DNA of 32,578 bases from Candidatus Contendibacter sp. Its GTDB lineage: Bacteria > Pseudomonadota > Gammaproteobacteria > Competibacterales > Competibacteraceae. Every line of letters begins with the position of its first letter. The first letter of the stretch is position 1. The notes under the pieces are model-generated. The model did no database searches. It had not been told where the DNA came from and saw only the letters and a list, made by a program, of their open reading frames with translations. Location: NCBI GenBank assembly GCA_008933795.1, contig WBUJ01000028.1, forward strand, positions 1-32,578. Direction: 5' to 3'. The position numbers and the translations under genes were made by a program. This document shows, one piece after another, positions 1 through 7,838 of this stretch.

Positions 1-1
1 A

Positions 2-187
2 GTTCAAGCAGGCGCCGGCTGCACCCTGGCCTCGGCCATCGCCGCCGGGCTGGCGCAAGGGCTGCCGCTGAACGCGGCGGTGCGGCGGGCGCTAGCCTAC
101 GTGCGGGAAGCGATCCGCACCGCACCCGGCTTCGGCCAAGGCCGCGGCCCGCTGAATCACGGCCATACGGTGCGGCCCTGGCCTTGA
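2..187 (+). CDS. thiD: Hydroxymethylpyrimidine/phosphomethylpyrimidine kinase, C-terminal end (partial)
   Basis: Only the last 61 codons are in the window; the gene runs off the left edge. The readable frame contains [14 protein letters not shown], the anion-hole / ATP-site segment of ribokinase-fold ThiD. It then has a helix ending in the typical [11 protein letters not shown] tail and stops at TGA 185-187. ThiD phosphorylates HMP to HMP-PP for thiamine synthesis in the cytoplasm. Many ThiD proteins have GTGC where this one has GAGC. The substitution is conservative for the fold and is not evidence of inactivity. Family assignment rests on this C-terminal signature only. Confidence 0.8.
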   Translation, partial: VQAGAGCTLASAIAAGLAQGLPLNAAVRRALAYVREAIRTAPGFGQGRGPLNHGHTVRPWP

Positions 188-257
188 ACGATTCTGAAGC
201 GCCACCCGCCGACCGGATGGCGCGATTGCAGACACCACCCAAGAGGAGGGGAAATTC

Positions 258-1346
258 ATGTTGGACTGGACCTTGGCGACGCTGCTGCTGCTCGTGGGCG
301 CGGCTTGGCTGCTCATCCATCGTTTTTTAAAGGGCCCGAGTCTGCGGGCCTACGATCGGCCGGTGGAAAAACGTCCGGGCGGGCGAGACGCCGCCAGCGC
401 CGATCACCAGGAAGCGGTGCGCCTGCTGGAGCAGGCCGCAACCGAGATTCGCTCCGCCCCCACGAAACAGCGGCTGGCAGCGATCCGGCGGGTGATGGCT
501 CGGGGGTTTTTGGATCCATCGCTGGTGGGCGAGGCGGAATACCGCATCGAGGAAACCCACGCCGGCGGCGTGCCGGGCGAGTGGGTGCTGGCGCCGCGTT
601 CCGATCCGAATCGCCGGGTGTTGTATCTGCACGGCGGCGCGTTCGTCAGCGGGTGTCCGCGCGGCCACCGCATGATCACCACGCGTTTGGCGCGGGTCGC
701 GGGCGCCGCGGTGCTGGCGCTGGATTACCGGCTGATGCCGGAGCATTCGCGCCGGGACATGATCGCCGATTGCCAGGCCGGCTATCGCTGGATTCTGGAC
801 CACGGTCCCGACGGTCCGGCTCCCGTCCGCGAGCTGTTCGTGGCCGGCGATTCGGCGGGAGGCAACTTGGCGCTCATGCTCGTCGCCTGGGCGCGCGACG
901 CGGGTTTGCGCGCCGCGAACGGCGCCATGGCGTTATCGCCGAGCGTGGATATGACGCTGTCCAGCCCCACCTTTAAGAGCAATCTCAAAACGGATCTGAT
1001 GCTGGGTCCCAGTCTGAGATGGTTTGTGCGCATCCCCAAAACTTTCTATCTGCTCATGACCTGGCTTTGGAGCCGGATGGTTCCGCCGAATCCACTGATC
1101 TCACCGGTTTTTGGCGACCTGTCCCGACTGCCGCCGGTACTCGTGCAGGTCAGCGAGGCGGAAATGATGCTGGGCGACGCCCGCCGCTACGTCAACAAGG
1201 CCCGCGCTGCCGGGTCCAGCGCGGAACTGGAAACCTGGCCGGACATGCTGCACGTCTGGCACATCTTCGAGCCGATCCTGCCGGAAGCCCGGGAAGCGTT
1301 CGAACGTATCGGCCAATTCGTGGAGCGCTGCGTCGGTCGCCCCTGA
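258..1346 (+). CDS. Alpha/beta hydrolase of the hormone-sensitive-lipase type, membrane-anchored
   Basis: 362-residue esterase/lipase-like hydrolase. Residues 4-20 are a hydrophobic N-terminal segment that looks like an uncleaved membrane anchor. The HSL-family oxyanion motif HGG is at 125-127. The nucleophile elbow GDSAGG is at 197-202 (Ser199). The likely acid is Asp307 in GDARR, and the likely base is His332 in the DMLHVWH segment, so the triad is complete. The start ATG is preceded by a strong AGGAGGGG site. The gene stands alone between thiD and the convergent cbiG, whose stop lies 4 bases downstream. The family hydrolyses short-chain acyl esters; the natural substrate cannot be read from sequence. 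Confidence 0.88.
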   Translation: MLDWTLATLLLLVGAAWLLIHRFLKGPSLRAYDRPVEKRPGGRDAASADHQEAVRLLEQAATEIRSAPTKQRLAAIRRVMARGFLDPSLVGEAEYRIEETHAGGVPGEWVLAPRSDPNRRVLYLHGGAFVSGCPRGHRMITTRLARVAGAAVLALDYRLMPEHSRRDMIADCQAGYRWILDHGPDGPAPVRELFVAGDSAGGNLALMLVAWARDAGLRAANGAMALSPSVDMTLSSPTFKSNLKTDLMLGPSLRWFVRIPKTFYLLMTWLWSRMVPPNPLISPVFGDLSRLPPVLVQVSEAEMMLGDARRYVNKARAAGSSAELETWPDMLHVWHIFEPILPEAREAFERIGQFVERCVGRP

Positions 1347-1350
1347 AAGC

Positions 1351-2130
1351 TCAGCTCTCGCGATTGCCATAAATCCGCGCCACTGCCAGGGTGGCGTCGG
1401 CGTTTTTCTGCTTGGGGATAATCAGTTCCGCCCGAAAGTCAGGATCGACCAAGCGTTCGGCGCAAGCCAGCGCCGCCGCTTCGGCCACGCCATGGCAACC
1501 GGTTTCCCGGAATACGATTTCGGATTTGCGGCTGAGGCGGTCGCCGTATTCCCGCAGCACGACGGCGGGATAGAAGTGGATCGGCAGATTTAGTGTTTCG
1601 GCCAATTGGCGCAGTCCTGGCTCGTCCCGCTTGAGTTCGATGCTGGCCAACGCGCGCAAGTCGCCGCGCTGCAAGCCGTGGCCAGCCAACGTCTGGTCGA
1701 GCAGCGCCAGCAGCGATTCCAGCGCGCAGCCGCGATTGCAGCCGACGCCAGCCGTCAGCAGTGGCTGGGTATAGCGTTGCGCGCCGGTGATGACGGCTTG
1801 CGCGCCCAGGAACTCGGCGACTTGCCGCGCCCATTCGTTGGCGCCGCCTTCGTGGCCGGACAGGATCGGCACCACGAACCGGCCGTGTTCGTCGAGCACC
1901 AGCACCGCCGGGTCCTGGTATTTGTCGCGCAAGACCGGCGCCAGGCTTCGCACCGCGATGCCAGCCGCGCACAACAGGATCAGCCGGCGGCCCGCCAGGA
2001 AGCGGCGATGAATCGCGTCCTGGAAGGGTTGCGGTCGGTGCAGGGATTCGGCGTCCGGCATCAGCGACCGCAAGCGATCCGCCAACGCCCGGCCAGGTTC
2101 GGTCAGACTGACAATGGTGACAGGGCGCAT
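1351..2130 (-). CDS. cbiG: Cobalt-precorrin-5A hydrolase
   Basis: About 259 residues from the ATG at 2128-2130 (MRPVTIVSL). The frame stays open further upstream, but that extension is Arg/Cys-rich and unlike the family. CbiG opens the delta-lactone of cobalt-precorrin-5A and releases acetaldehyde, in the anaerobic cobalamin route. The N-terminal half carries the family signature GRRLILLCAAGIAVRSLAPV followed by ILSGHEGGAN. The C-terminal half has the CobE/CbiG motif GVGCNRGC and ends with a conserved KxxxA block. It is divergent from nosL-cobM, and CobM/CbiF makes the substrate CbiG uses, so the two cobalamin genes flank one control region. No clear ribosome site precedes the start. Confidence 0.86.
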   Translation of the reverse strand: MRPVTIVSLTEPGRALADRLRSLMPDAESLHRPQPFQDAIHRRFLAGRRLILLCAAGIAVRSLAPVLRDKYQDPAVLVLDEHGRFVVPILSGHEGGANEWARQVAEFLGAQAVITGAQRYTQPLLTAGVGCNRGCALESLLALLDQTLAGHGLQRGDLRALASIELKRDEPGLRQLAETLNLPIHFYPAVVLREYGDRLSRKSEIVFRETGCHGVAEAAALACAERLVDPDFRAELIIPKQKNADATLAVARIYGNRES

Positions 2131-2222
2131 AGGTCGCAAGCACATGGAGGATCGAGAACACGCCTGGCGCACTCCAACGCGAAGCGAACCAAGCCCGGCG
2201 CACGGCAAAATGGTATCTTCCC

Positions 2223-2264
2223 TACCTTCTCGATAGCCACGTTTTCCCCTGGAAAACGAAGGTA
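2223..2264. other. Nested inverted repeat in the cbiG / nosL divergent region
   Basis: Outer arms TACCTTC (2223-2229) and GAAGGTA (2258-2264) enclose an inner perfect hairpin, GTTTTCC (2241-2247) and GGAAAAC (2251-2257) with loop CCT. The structure lies between two divergently transcribed genes and could be an operator or an mRNA leader structure. It does not contain a recognisable B12 box, so I do not call it a cobalamin riboswitch. Confidence 0.4.
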
Positions 2265-2305
2265 TCCACCTTCCCACGGCAAATCAATCATCTCTTCTCG
2301 CCATC

Positions 2306-2860
2306 ATGACCAGGATCGTTGTTCCCATGACCGACTCGATTCACGCCGAACGCCGGCGAGTTCTTCGCCTTCTCGCCGCGACGGGCGCCGCCGCCGGCGT
2401 CGCGGTCCTGAATTGGCCAGCCCTCGCCGTGGAGAATCCACAATTCCCCACCCCGGCTCCCAAGGACACCTGCCCGGTCTGTGGGATGTTCGTCAGTCTC
2501 TATCCCGACTGGGTAGCGACGGTGCGGTATAAGGACGGTCGCGCCCACCACTTCGACGGCTCCAAAGATTTGTTCAAGTACCTGCTGAACCTGCCCAAGT
2601 ATGCGCCTGGCCATTCCCGGGACGACATCGCCGCCATCGGCGTGACCGAGTACTACGGCGTCGCCCGGATCGACGCCCGCGCCGCCTGGTACGTGATCGG
2701 TTCTGACATCCTCGGGCCGATGGGCCACGAACTGGTTTCGCTGGCAACCGAGGCCGAAGCGATGGACTTCCTCAAGGATCACCACGGCAAGCGTATCCTC
2801 CGCTTCGACGACGTCACTCCGGCGCTGCTGGAAAACCTTGACCACGGGAAATTCCAATGA
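2306..2860 (+). CDS. NosL-like exported metal-binding protein
   Basis: 184 residues. The N-terminus has a twin-arginine-like signal (ERRRVLRLL at 15-23, then an Ala/Gly-rich hydrophobic stretch ending PALA near 41). The metal-binding motif CPVCGM at 56-61 is characteristic of NosL, a Cu(I)-binding accessory protein for nitrous oxide reductase. The rest matches the NosL pattern, with paired His (AHHFDGSKD) and a conserved domain end around DVTPALL. A second in-frame ATG at 2327 would give a more usual signal-peptide length. No nosZ or other denitrification gene is nearby. Instead the stop overlaps the cobM start by 4 bases, implying translational coupling. Its partner protein and metal are therefore unknown here. 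Confidence 0.8.
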   Translation: MTRIVVPMTDSIHAERRRVLRLLAATGAAAGVAVLNWPALAVENPQFPTPAPKDTCPVCGMFVSLYPDWVATVRYKDGRAHHFDGSKDLFKYLLNLPKYAPGHSRDDIAAIGVTEYYGVARIDARAAWYVIGSDILGPMGHELVSLATEAEAMDFLKDHHGKRILRFDDVTPALLENLDHGKFQ

Positions 2861-3615
2861 CCGTCCATTTCATCGGCGCCGGTCCCGGCGATCCCGAACT
2901 GATCACCGTCAAGGGCCAGCGGCTGATCCGCGAATGCCCGCTGGTGCTGTACGCCGGCTCGCTGGTGCCGAGGGAAGTGGTTCTGGCTGCCAACCCGGAC
3001 GCCGAGATCGTCAACACCGCCGATCTGAACCTGGACCAGATCATCGCCCGCATCCGCGCCGCGCACGAACAGGGGTTGGACGTGGCGCGGGTGCATACCG
3101 GCGATCCAGCGCTGTACGGGGCCATCGGCGAGCAGATTCGGGAGCTGGAGAAGCTGGGGATTCCCTACGAGGTGGTGCCGGGCGTGACCGCCGCCTTCGC
3201 CGGGGCCGCCATGCTGCGCCGGGAACTGACCCTGCCGGGCATCAGCCAGACCGTCATTCTCACCCGTCACGCGGGTAAAACGCCGATGCCCGACGGCGAA
3301 AGCCTGCCGGAACTGGCCCGCCATCGCGCCACGATGGCGATCTATCTCAGCGTGGACAAGCTGCGCGGGATCGTGGCGGAACTGATCCCCTCCTACGGTG
3401 CGGATTGCCCGGCGGCGGTGCTGCACCGGGTATCCTGGCCGGATCAGGACGGCGTGGTCGGCACGCTGGCCGATATCGCCGACCAGGTTGAGGCCAAGGG
3501 CTTCACTCGCACCGCGTTGATTCTGGTCGGGCGGGTGGTTCAGCCGGAGGGGTTTCCGGCCTCGTATCTCTACAGCGCCGAACATGCCGAGGCCTATCGG
3601 CGAACGGTCATTTAA
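2857..3615 (+). CDS. cobM: Precorrin-4 / cobalt-precorrin-4 C11-methyltransferase
   Basis: 252-residue class III SAM-dependent methyltransferase. The N-terminal FIGAGPGDPELITVKG loop, the VHTGDPALYGA motif near 83-93 and the EVVPGVTAAFAGAA segment are diagnostic of CobM/CbiF. The enzyme methylates C11 of the corrin precursor just before the CbiG step. Because the divergent neighbour is CbiG, the anaerobic (cobalt-early) route is more likely and the symbol cbiF would be equally correct. The start codon is embedded in the nosL stop (ATGA). The gene ends 19 bases before the convergent ettA stop. Confidence 0.92.
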   Translation: MTVHFIGAGPGDPELITVKGQRLIRECPLVLYAGSLVPREVVLAANPDAEIVNTADLNLDQIIARIRAAHEQGLDVARVHTGDPALYGAIGEQIRELEKLGIPYEVVPGVTAAFAGAAMLRRELTLPGISQTVILTRHAGKTPMPDGESLPELARHRATMAIYLSVDKLRGIVAELIPSYGADCPAAVLHRVSWPDQDGVVGTLADIADQVEAKGFTRTALILVGRVVQPEGFPASYLYSAEHAEAYRRTVI

Positions 3616-3634
3616 ACCAATCCTTTCGGGCGGA

Positions 3635-5299
3635 TCAAGCCAGTTTCCGGTATTTGATCCGGTGCGGCTGATCGGCTTCCACGCCCAGCCGCCGCTTGCG
3701 GTCGGCTTCGTAGTCGGCGTAATTGCCCTCGAACCAGACCACCTGCGAATCGCCCTCAAACGCCAGGATGTGGGTGGCGACGCGATCCAGGAACCAGCGG
3801 TCGTGAGAGATGATCACCGCGCAGCCGGCAAAGGCCAGCAGCGCCTCTTCCAGCGCTCGCAGCGTCTCCACGTCCAGATCGTTGGTCGGCTCGTCTAACA
3901 GCAGCACGTTGCCGCCGCTTCTAAGCAGCTTCGCCAGATGGACCCGGTTACGCTCGCCACCGGACAGATCCTTGACGAACTTCTGCTGGTCCGGCCCCTT
4001 GAAGTTGAAGCGACCGACATAGGCGCGCGAGTTGATCTGGTAGCTGCCGATGGCGATCGCGTCCAGCCCGTCGGAGATTTCCTGCCAGACCGTCTTGTCG
4101 GGCGCGAGGCTGTCGCGCGACTGATCGACGTAGGCCAGCTTGACGGTGTCGCCGATCCGCAGCATTCCGCCATCCGGCTGTTCCTGGCCGACCAGCATTC
4201 GAAACAGAGTGGTCTTGCCGGCGCCGTTGGGGCCGATCACACCGACGATGCCGCCCTTGGGCAGCTTGAAGCTGAGGTTTTCGATCAGCAGGCGGTCGCC
4301 GAAACCCTTGCACAACTGCGTGGCTTCGACCACCAGATCGCCTAGGCGCGGTCCCGGCGGGATATACAGTTCCTGGGTTTCGCTGCGCTTCTGGAATTCC
4401 TGCGATTCCAGCTCCTCGAACCGGGCGACGCGAGCCTTGCTCTTGGCGTGGCGGCCCTTGGGGTTGGCGCGCACCCATTCCAGTTCCGCCTTCATCGCCT
4501 TGATATGAGCGGTTTCCTGTTTCTCCTCGATTTCCAGCCGCTTCTCCTTCTGCTCCAACCAGGAGGAATAGTTGCCTTCCCACGGAATGCCCCGACCCCG
4601 ATCCAGTTCCAGAATCCAGCCGGCAACGTTGTCGAGGAAATAGCGGTCGTGGGTGACAGCCACCACGGTGCCAGGATAATCCTGGAGGAAACGCTCCAGC
4701 CAGGCGACCGATTCGGCGTCGAGATGGTTGGTCGGCTCGTCCAGCAACAACATGTCGGGCTTGGACAGCAACAGCCGGCACAGCGCCACTCGCCGCTTCT
4801 CGCCGCCCGACAGCGTGGTTACATCCGCTTCCCACGGCGGCAGGCGCAGGGCGTCGGCGGCCACGTCCAGGGTGCGGTCGAGGTTATGGCCGTCGGTGGC
4901 TTGCAAGTAAGCTTCGAGGTTGGCCTGTTCGGCGGCCAGTTTCTCGAAATCGGCCTCGGGGTCGGCGTAGGCGGCGTACACCTCGTCCAGTCGCGCCAAC
5001 GCTTCTTTGATGGGCGCAACCGCTTCCTCGACGTTACCGCGCACGTCCTTGGCGGGATCAAGTTGCGGTTCCTGCGACAGCAAGCCGATGTGGATGCCGG
5101 GCTGCGGGCGGGCCTCGCCGAGGATGTCGCTGTCCACCCCGGCCATGATCCGCAGCAGGGTGGATTTGCCGGAGCCGTTCAGGCCCAGCACGCCGATCTT
5201 GGCGCCGGGGAAGAACGACAGGGAAATGTCCTTGAGAATCTCCCGTTTGGGCGGTACGACCTTGCCCACGCGGTTCATGGTGAAGATGTATTGGGCCAT
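3635..5299 (-). CDS. ettA: Energy-dependent translational throttle protein (ABC-F ATPase)
   Basis: 554 residues from the ATG at 5297-5299 ([20 protein letters not shown]), matching the usual length of about 555. The upstream in-frame extension is not family-like. It has two ABC cassettes: Walker A GLNGSGKS at 39-46 with signature [16 protein letters not shown] and [11 protein letters not shown], then GPNGAGKTT with [15 protein letters not shown] and [11 protein letters not shown]. The charged P-site tRNA interaction linker ([12 protein letters not shown] and following) lies between them. ABC-F proteins have no membrane domain. EttA binds the ribosomal E site and couples elongation to the ATP/ADP ratio. 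It follows the XpaC-like gene on the same strand after 96 bases, and nothing suggests a functional link. Confidence 0.95.
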   Translation of the reverse strand: MAQYIFTMNRVGKVVPPKREILKDISLSFFPGAKIGVLGLNGSGKSTLLRIMAGVDSDILGEARPQPGIHIGLLSQEPQLDPAKDVRGNVEEAVAPIKEALARLDEVYAAYADPEADFEKLAAEQANLEAYLQATDGHNLDRTLDVAADALRLPPWEADVTTLSGGEKRRVALCRLLLSKPDMLLLDEPTNHLDAESVAWLERFLQDYPGTVVAVTHDRYFLDNVAGWILELDRGRGIPWEGNYSSWLEQKEKRLEIEEKQETAHIKAMKAELEWVRANPKGRHAKSKARVARFEELESQEFQKRSETQELYIPPGPRLGDLVVEATQLCKGFGDRLLIENLSFKLPKGGIVGVIGPNGAGKTTLFRMLVGQEQPDGGMLRIGDTVKLAYVDQSRDSLAPDKTVWQEISDGLDAIAIGSYQINSRAYVGRFNFKGPDQQKFVKDLSGGERNRVHLAKLLRSGGNVLLLDEPTNDLDVETLRALEEALLAFAGCAVIISHDRWFLDRVATHILAFEGDSQVVWFEGNYADYEADRKRRLGVEADQPHRIKYRKLA

Positions 5300-5395
5300 G
5301 CGTTTCGATCGGGTGGTTAACGAGATAAGTGGAGCATCGGAGTCGGTCAAGCGAGCGGCTTTGGCGCGTCGCCATATTAGGCGCTTTTGCCAAAT

Positions 5396-6103
5396 TCACA
5401 ATTCCGGTTTCGACTCCGAAGCCTGGATGAAGCTGGGCGGTTGCCCGAACTTGTCTCTCAGGAATCCGGCATGATTCAAAAACGAGCGGGCATCCTGGGC
5501 CGCCAGATCATCCGCCATTTCGGCCGCCTTGCGCTGGAGCACCGCCAGATTCTCGTCGAGCAGTTCCCGCGCCGTTTTGCCGTTCGCCAGCACCTTCCGC
5601 GCCGCAAAGTCCTTGGGAATCGCCACGAAGCTGTCGATCAGACCGGGCAGGTAATCGAGCGCGATCCGCTTGGCGCTATAGGCGTCCTCGACCGAGATGA
5701 AGCCGGCGGACGCCTCCATGCGCTCGATCAGGCTTCGGATCCGCGCGCACAGTTCGACGATGGAGCGTCGAAGCGCCGAATCGAACATTCCGCCGCGATT
5801 CTCGGTGACCATCCGCATGATCTGGTTGAGGCTTTCATCAATATCCTCCCGTTCCGCCGCGGTGCGCGCCACCGGACCGGCCCGCGCTTCCCCCTCGTCC
5901 AGCCTATTCGGGGCGCGGGCAAACGCCAGCCGGCCGATTTGCCAGCCCAGCCCGTAGCAACCCGCCACGATCAGCAGCCAGAAAGCGTCTATCATTCCGC
6001 TCAACCGCGCCAGCAGCGCCAGCGACGCCAGCCCCAGACCCGTCAGATTGGCGGGCGATGACAGGAAACCGGTCAGTGTTTCGGACCAACCGCCGCGTTT
6101 CAT
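5396..6103 (-). CDS. XpaC-like small membrane protein of the TelA cassette
   Basis: 235 residues. Two hydrophobic segments lie near 20-33 and 38-56, with a mainly helical charged C-terminal region. The helical part contains long amphipathic stretches (EREDIDESLNQIMRMV; LLDENLAVLQRKAAEMADDL) that could form a coiled coil. Its start overlaps the stop of the upstream SBP-VWA gene by 4 bases (ATGA), so the two are translationally coupled. In many bacteria a small XpaC-type membrane protein is encoded beside TelA. Topology and context fit that family, but I see no catalytic motif, and the family name is partly inferred from neighbourhood. It is the last gene of the cassette. Confidence 0.6.
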   Translation of the reverse strand: MKRGGWSETLTGFLSSPANLTGLGLASLALLARLSGMIDAFWLLIVAGCYGLGWQIGRLAFARAPNRLDEGEARAGPVARTAAEREDIDESLNQIMRMVTENRGGMFDSALRRSIVELCARIRSLIERMEASAGFISVEDAYSAKRIALDYLPGLIDSFVAIPKDFAARKVLANGKTARELLDENLAVLQRKAAEMADDLAAQDARSFLNHAGFLRDKFGQPPSFIQASESKPEL

Positions 6104-7827
6104 TGGTAGGCCCGGATTTCCCTGAACACGGTCGGCAGCCGAACCTTGCGGGCGTCGAAGGTTTTACCCCGAGTTAATTGGGCCACGGCTTCCAATGCAT
6201 TGACGTTGCCTTCGCCGTAGAGGATGGCGAACACCGGAATGTCCCGGGCCGCCGGCGACAATTGCTGGTATGCCTGCTGGAAGCCGGCCAAGTCCAGCCC
6301 CTCGTTCGATTGGCCATCGGTGAACAGCACCACCGAATACAGATATCCAGGATTCTTCATTTTTTCGTCGGTGAGGAATTTCAGCGCCGCGAGAGCGGCG
6401 TCATACAGACGGGTGCGGCCTTCCATCCTGAGCCCGTCGGCGTAAGAGCGGATTTGGGCGAAGGTTTGGGCCTTGGCTTGGTCGTTCGCTGGAATGTCAA
6501 ACTGTCGCTGCGGCAGGACCATGGTGGAAAAGGGCAGCATGATGACGCGCTCCCGGCTGGCCAGCCGCGCCAGCCGCCCGGTGATCGAATTGTCGGCCCC
6601 AGCCAGAAAATGCAGGGATTCCACCAGACCCTGCCGGCGGCCCGCCTCGTTCATCGAGCCGCTGACATCCAGCACGAACACCGAGGCGATCGGCGTCCGA
6701 AACTGGTTCATGTACGCATCGAGCAGGGCGTCGGCGACCGCCCGGTCGGCGGTAAAGGGCAGCTCCACCAGCAGCCGACCGCTGGGAAACAGGCTGGCGG
6801 TTTGCCGGGCGACCTCCGGGTCGAGCAGGCGGCGCAAGGTCTTCTCCGCCAGCCAGCGCTGCGCTCCAGGTCCCTTCAGGTAGTCCACGATCTTGACGTA
6901 GTCCGCCCGCTTGGCGTCATCGAGCAGGAGCAGCGGGTAATCGGCGGTCGCCACGCCTTCATGCGGGTAAATCAGCGCCAGCGGTTCGCGCAGCTTGCCG
7001 CTCTGGTTCAGGGACAGCAGCCAGGATTCGTAGTTGATGAAGGCGTTGATCTCGGCGCCCTGCTTTTCGATGAACTTTTCCGCCAGATAAGTCGAGTTGT
7101 CGCCTACCAGCTTGTAGCCGGCCAGAAACTCGCGGACGCGATCCTTGCGCACGTCCGCCAGCGTCAAGGCTTCCGGCTTGTCGGCAAACGCCGCCGCCAC
7201 GCCCATCAGCGCCATGAAACCCTGATTCGACGAGGCCGGATTGCTCATGGCATAACGTAGCTTACCCGCTTGGGCGGCTTCGGCGATGGACTGCCAGGTG
7301 ACTTTGGCGTCTCCGGTCCAGCCGAGGCGCTGGGCGTCGGACTGGGAGACGCCGATCACCAGCGGCGAGAGCATGATTTTTTCCTGCATTTTGACCCGCG
7401 CTTGGCCGGCGGGATCGGAGAGTACGTACTTGGCGTTGGCGAACCAGGCCGCGTCCGTATCCGCCTTGCCGTTGATGACCTTGTCGGCGCTTTCCATGGT
7501 GCCGCCGAAGACGAAGCGCACCTTGACGCCGGTCGCCTGTTGGATCATGCCAGCCAAGGGTTCGGCGTCCCGCAAATCAGACGTCGCCAGAATGGAAAAC
7601 CCCGCTGCGGCGGGCGCGGCGGTGCTGCCGCTGCTGGAAGCGGGCGCGGAAGGTTGGTCGCACGCCGCCAGCGCCATGGTTACGACAGCCAGCAAAAGCA
7701 ATAGGGTAACCCTGGTGATGTTGTGAAATTTCTCCTCCTTAGCTAAGCAGGGGTGGCGCACAGCATCGGGGTGGTTCGAAGCGGCGATTCCAGAATTCAG
7801 GCAGGATCGGCATAGTAGCGGAAACAT
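6100..7827 (-). CDS. Lipoprotein with solute-binding domain fused to a von Willebrand factor A domain
   Basis: 575 residues from ATG 7825-7827, chosen because AGGAGG stands 6 bases upstream. A hydrophobic segment at 40-52 ends in a lipobox (LAAC, Cys56), followed by an Ala/Ser/Pro-rich tether. Residues about 75-350 resemble an extracellular solute-binding protein of the molybdate/phosphate type (FSILATSDL start, SNPASSNQG near 195-203). Residues about 380-560 form a VWA domain with an intact metal-ion-dependent adhesion site: DVSGS at 387-391, the Thr in EGRTRLYD near 471 and FTDGQ at 503-507. Predicted site: periplasm, lipid-anchored. The signal is unusually deep (55 residues before Cys), so the true start may be later. 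It lies 11 bases after telA. Confidence 0.85.
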   Translation of the reverse strand: MFPLLCRSCLNSGIAASNHPDAVRHPCLAKEEKFHNITRVTLLLLLAVVTMALAACDQPSAPASSSGSTAAPAAAGFSILATSDLRDAEPLAGMIQQATGVKVRFVFGGTMESADKVINGKADTDAAWFANAKYVLSDPAGQARVKMQEKIMLSPLVIGVSQSDAQRLGWTGDAKVTWQSIAEAAQAGKLRYAMSNPASSNQGFMALMGVAAAFADKPEALTLADVRKDRVREFLAGYKLVGDNSTYLAEKFIEKQGAEINAFINYESWLLSLNQSGKLREPLALIYPHEGVATADYPLLLLDDAKRADYVKIVDYLKGPGAQRWLAEKTLRRLLDPEVARQTASLFPSGRLLVELPFTADRAVADALLDAYMNQFRTPIASVFVLDVSGSMNEAGRRQGLVESLHFLAGADNSITGRLARLASRERVIMLPFSTMVLPQRQFDIPANDQAKAQTFAQIRSYADGLRMEGRTRLYDAALAALKFLTDEKMKNPGYLYSVVLFTDGQSNEGLDLAGFQQAYQQLSPAARDIPVFAILYGEGNVNALEAVAQLTRGKTFDARKVRLPTVFREIRAYQ

Positions 7828-7838
7828 GGCGAACCTCC

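Noticed and set aside
2131..2305. Cobalamin riboswitch upstream of cbiG or nosL-cobM
   Set aside because: The context invites one, but I find no B12-box-like GCCAGGAGACC core on either strand; only nested hairpins are present.
2306..2860. Evidence for denitrification from the NosL-like gene
   Set aside because: No nosZ, nosDFY or other denitrification gene in the window; neighbours are cobalamin genes.
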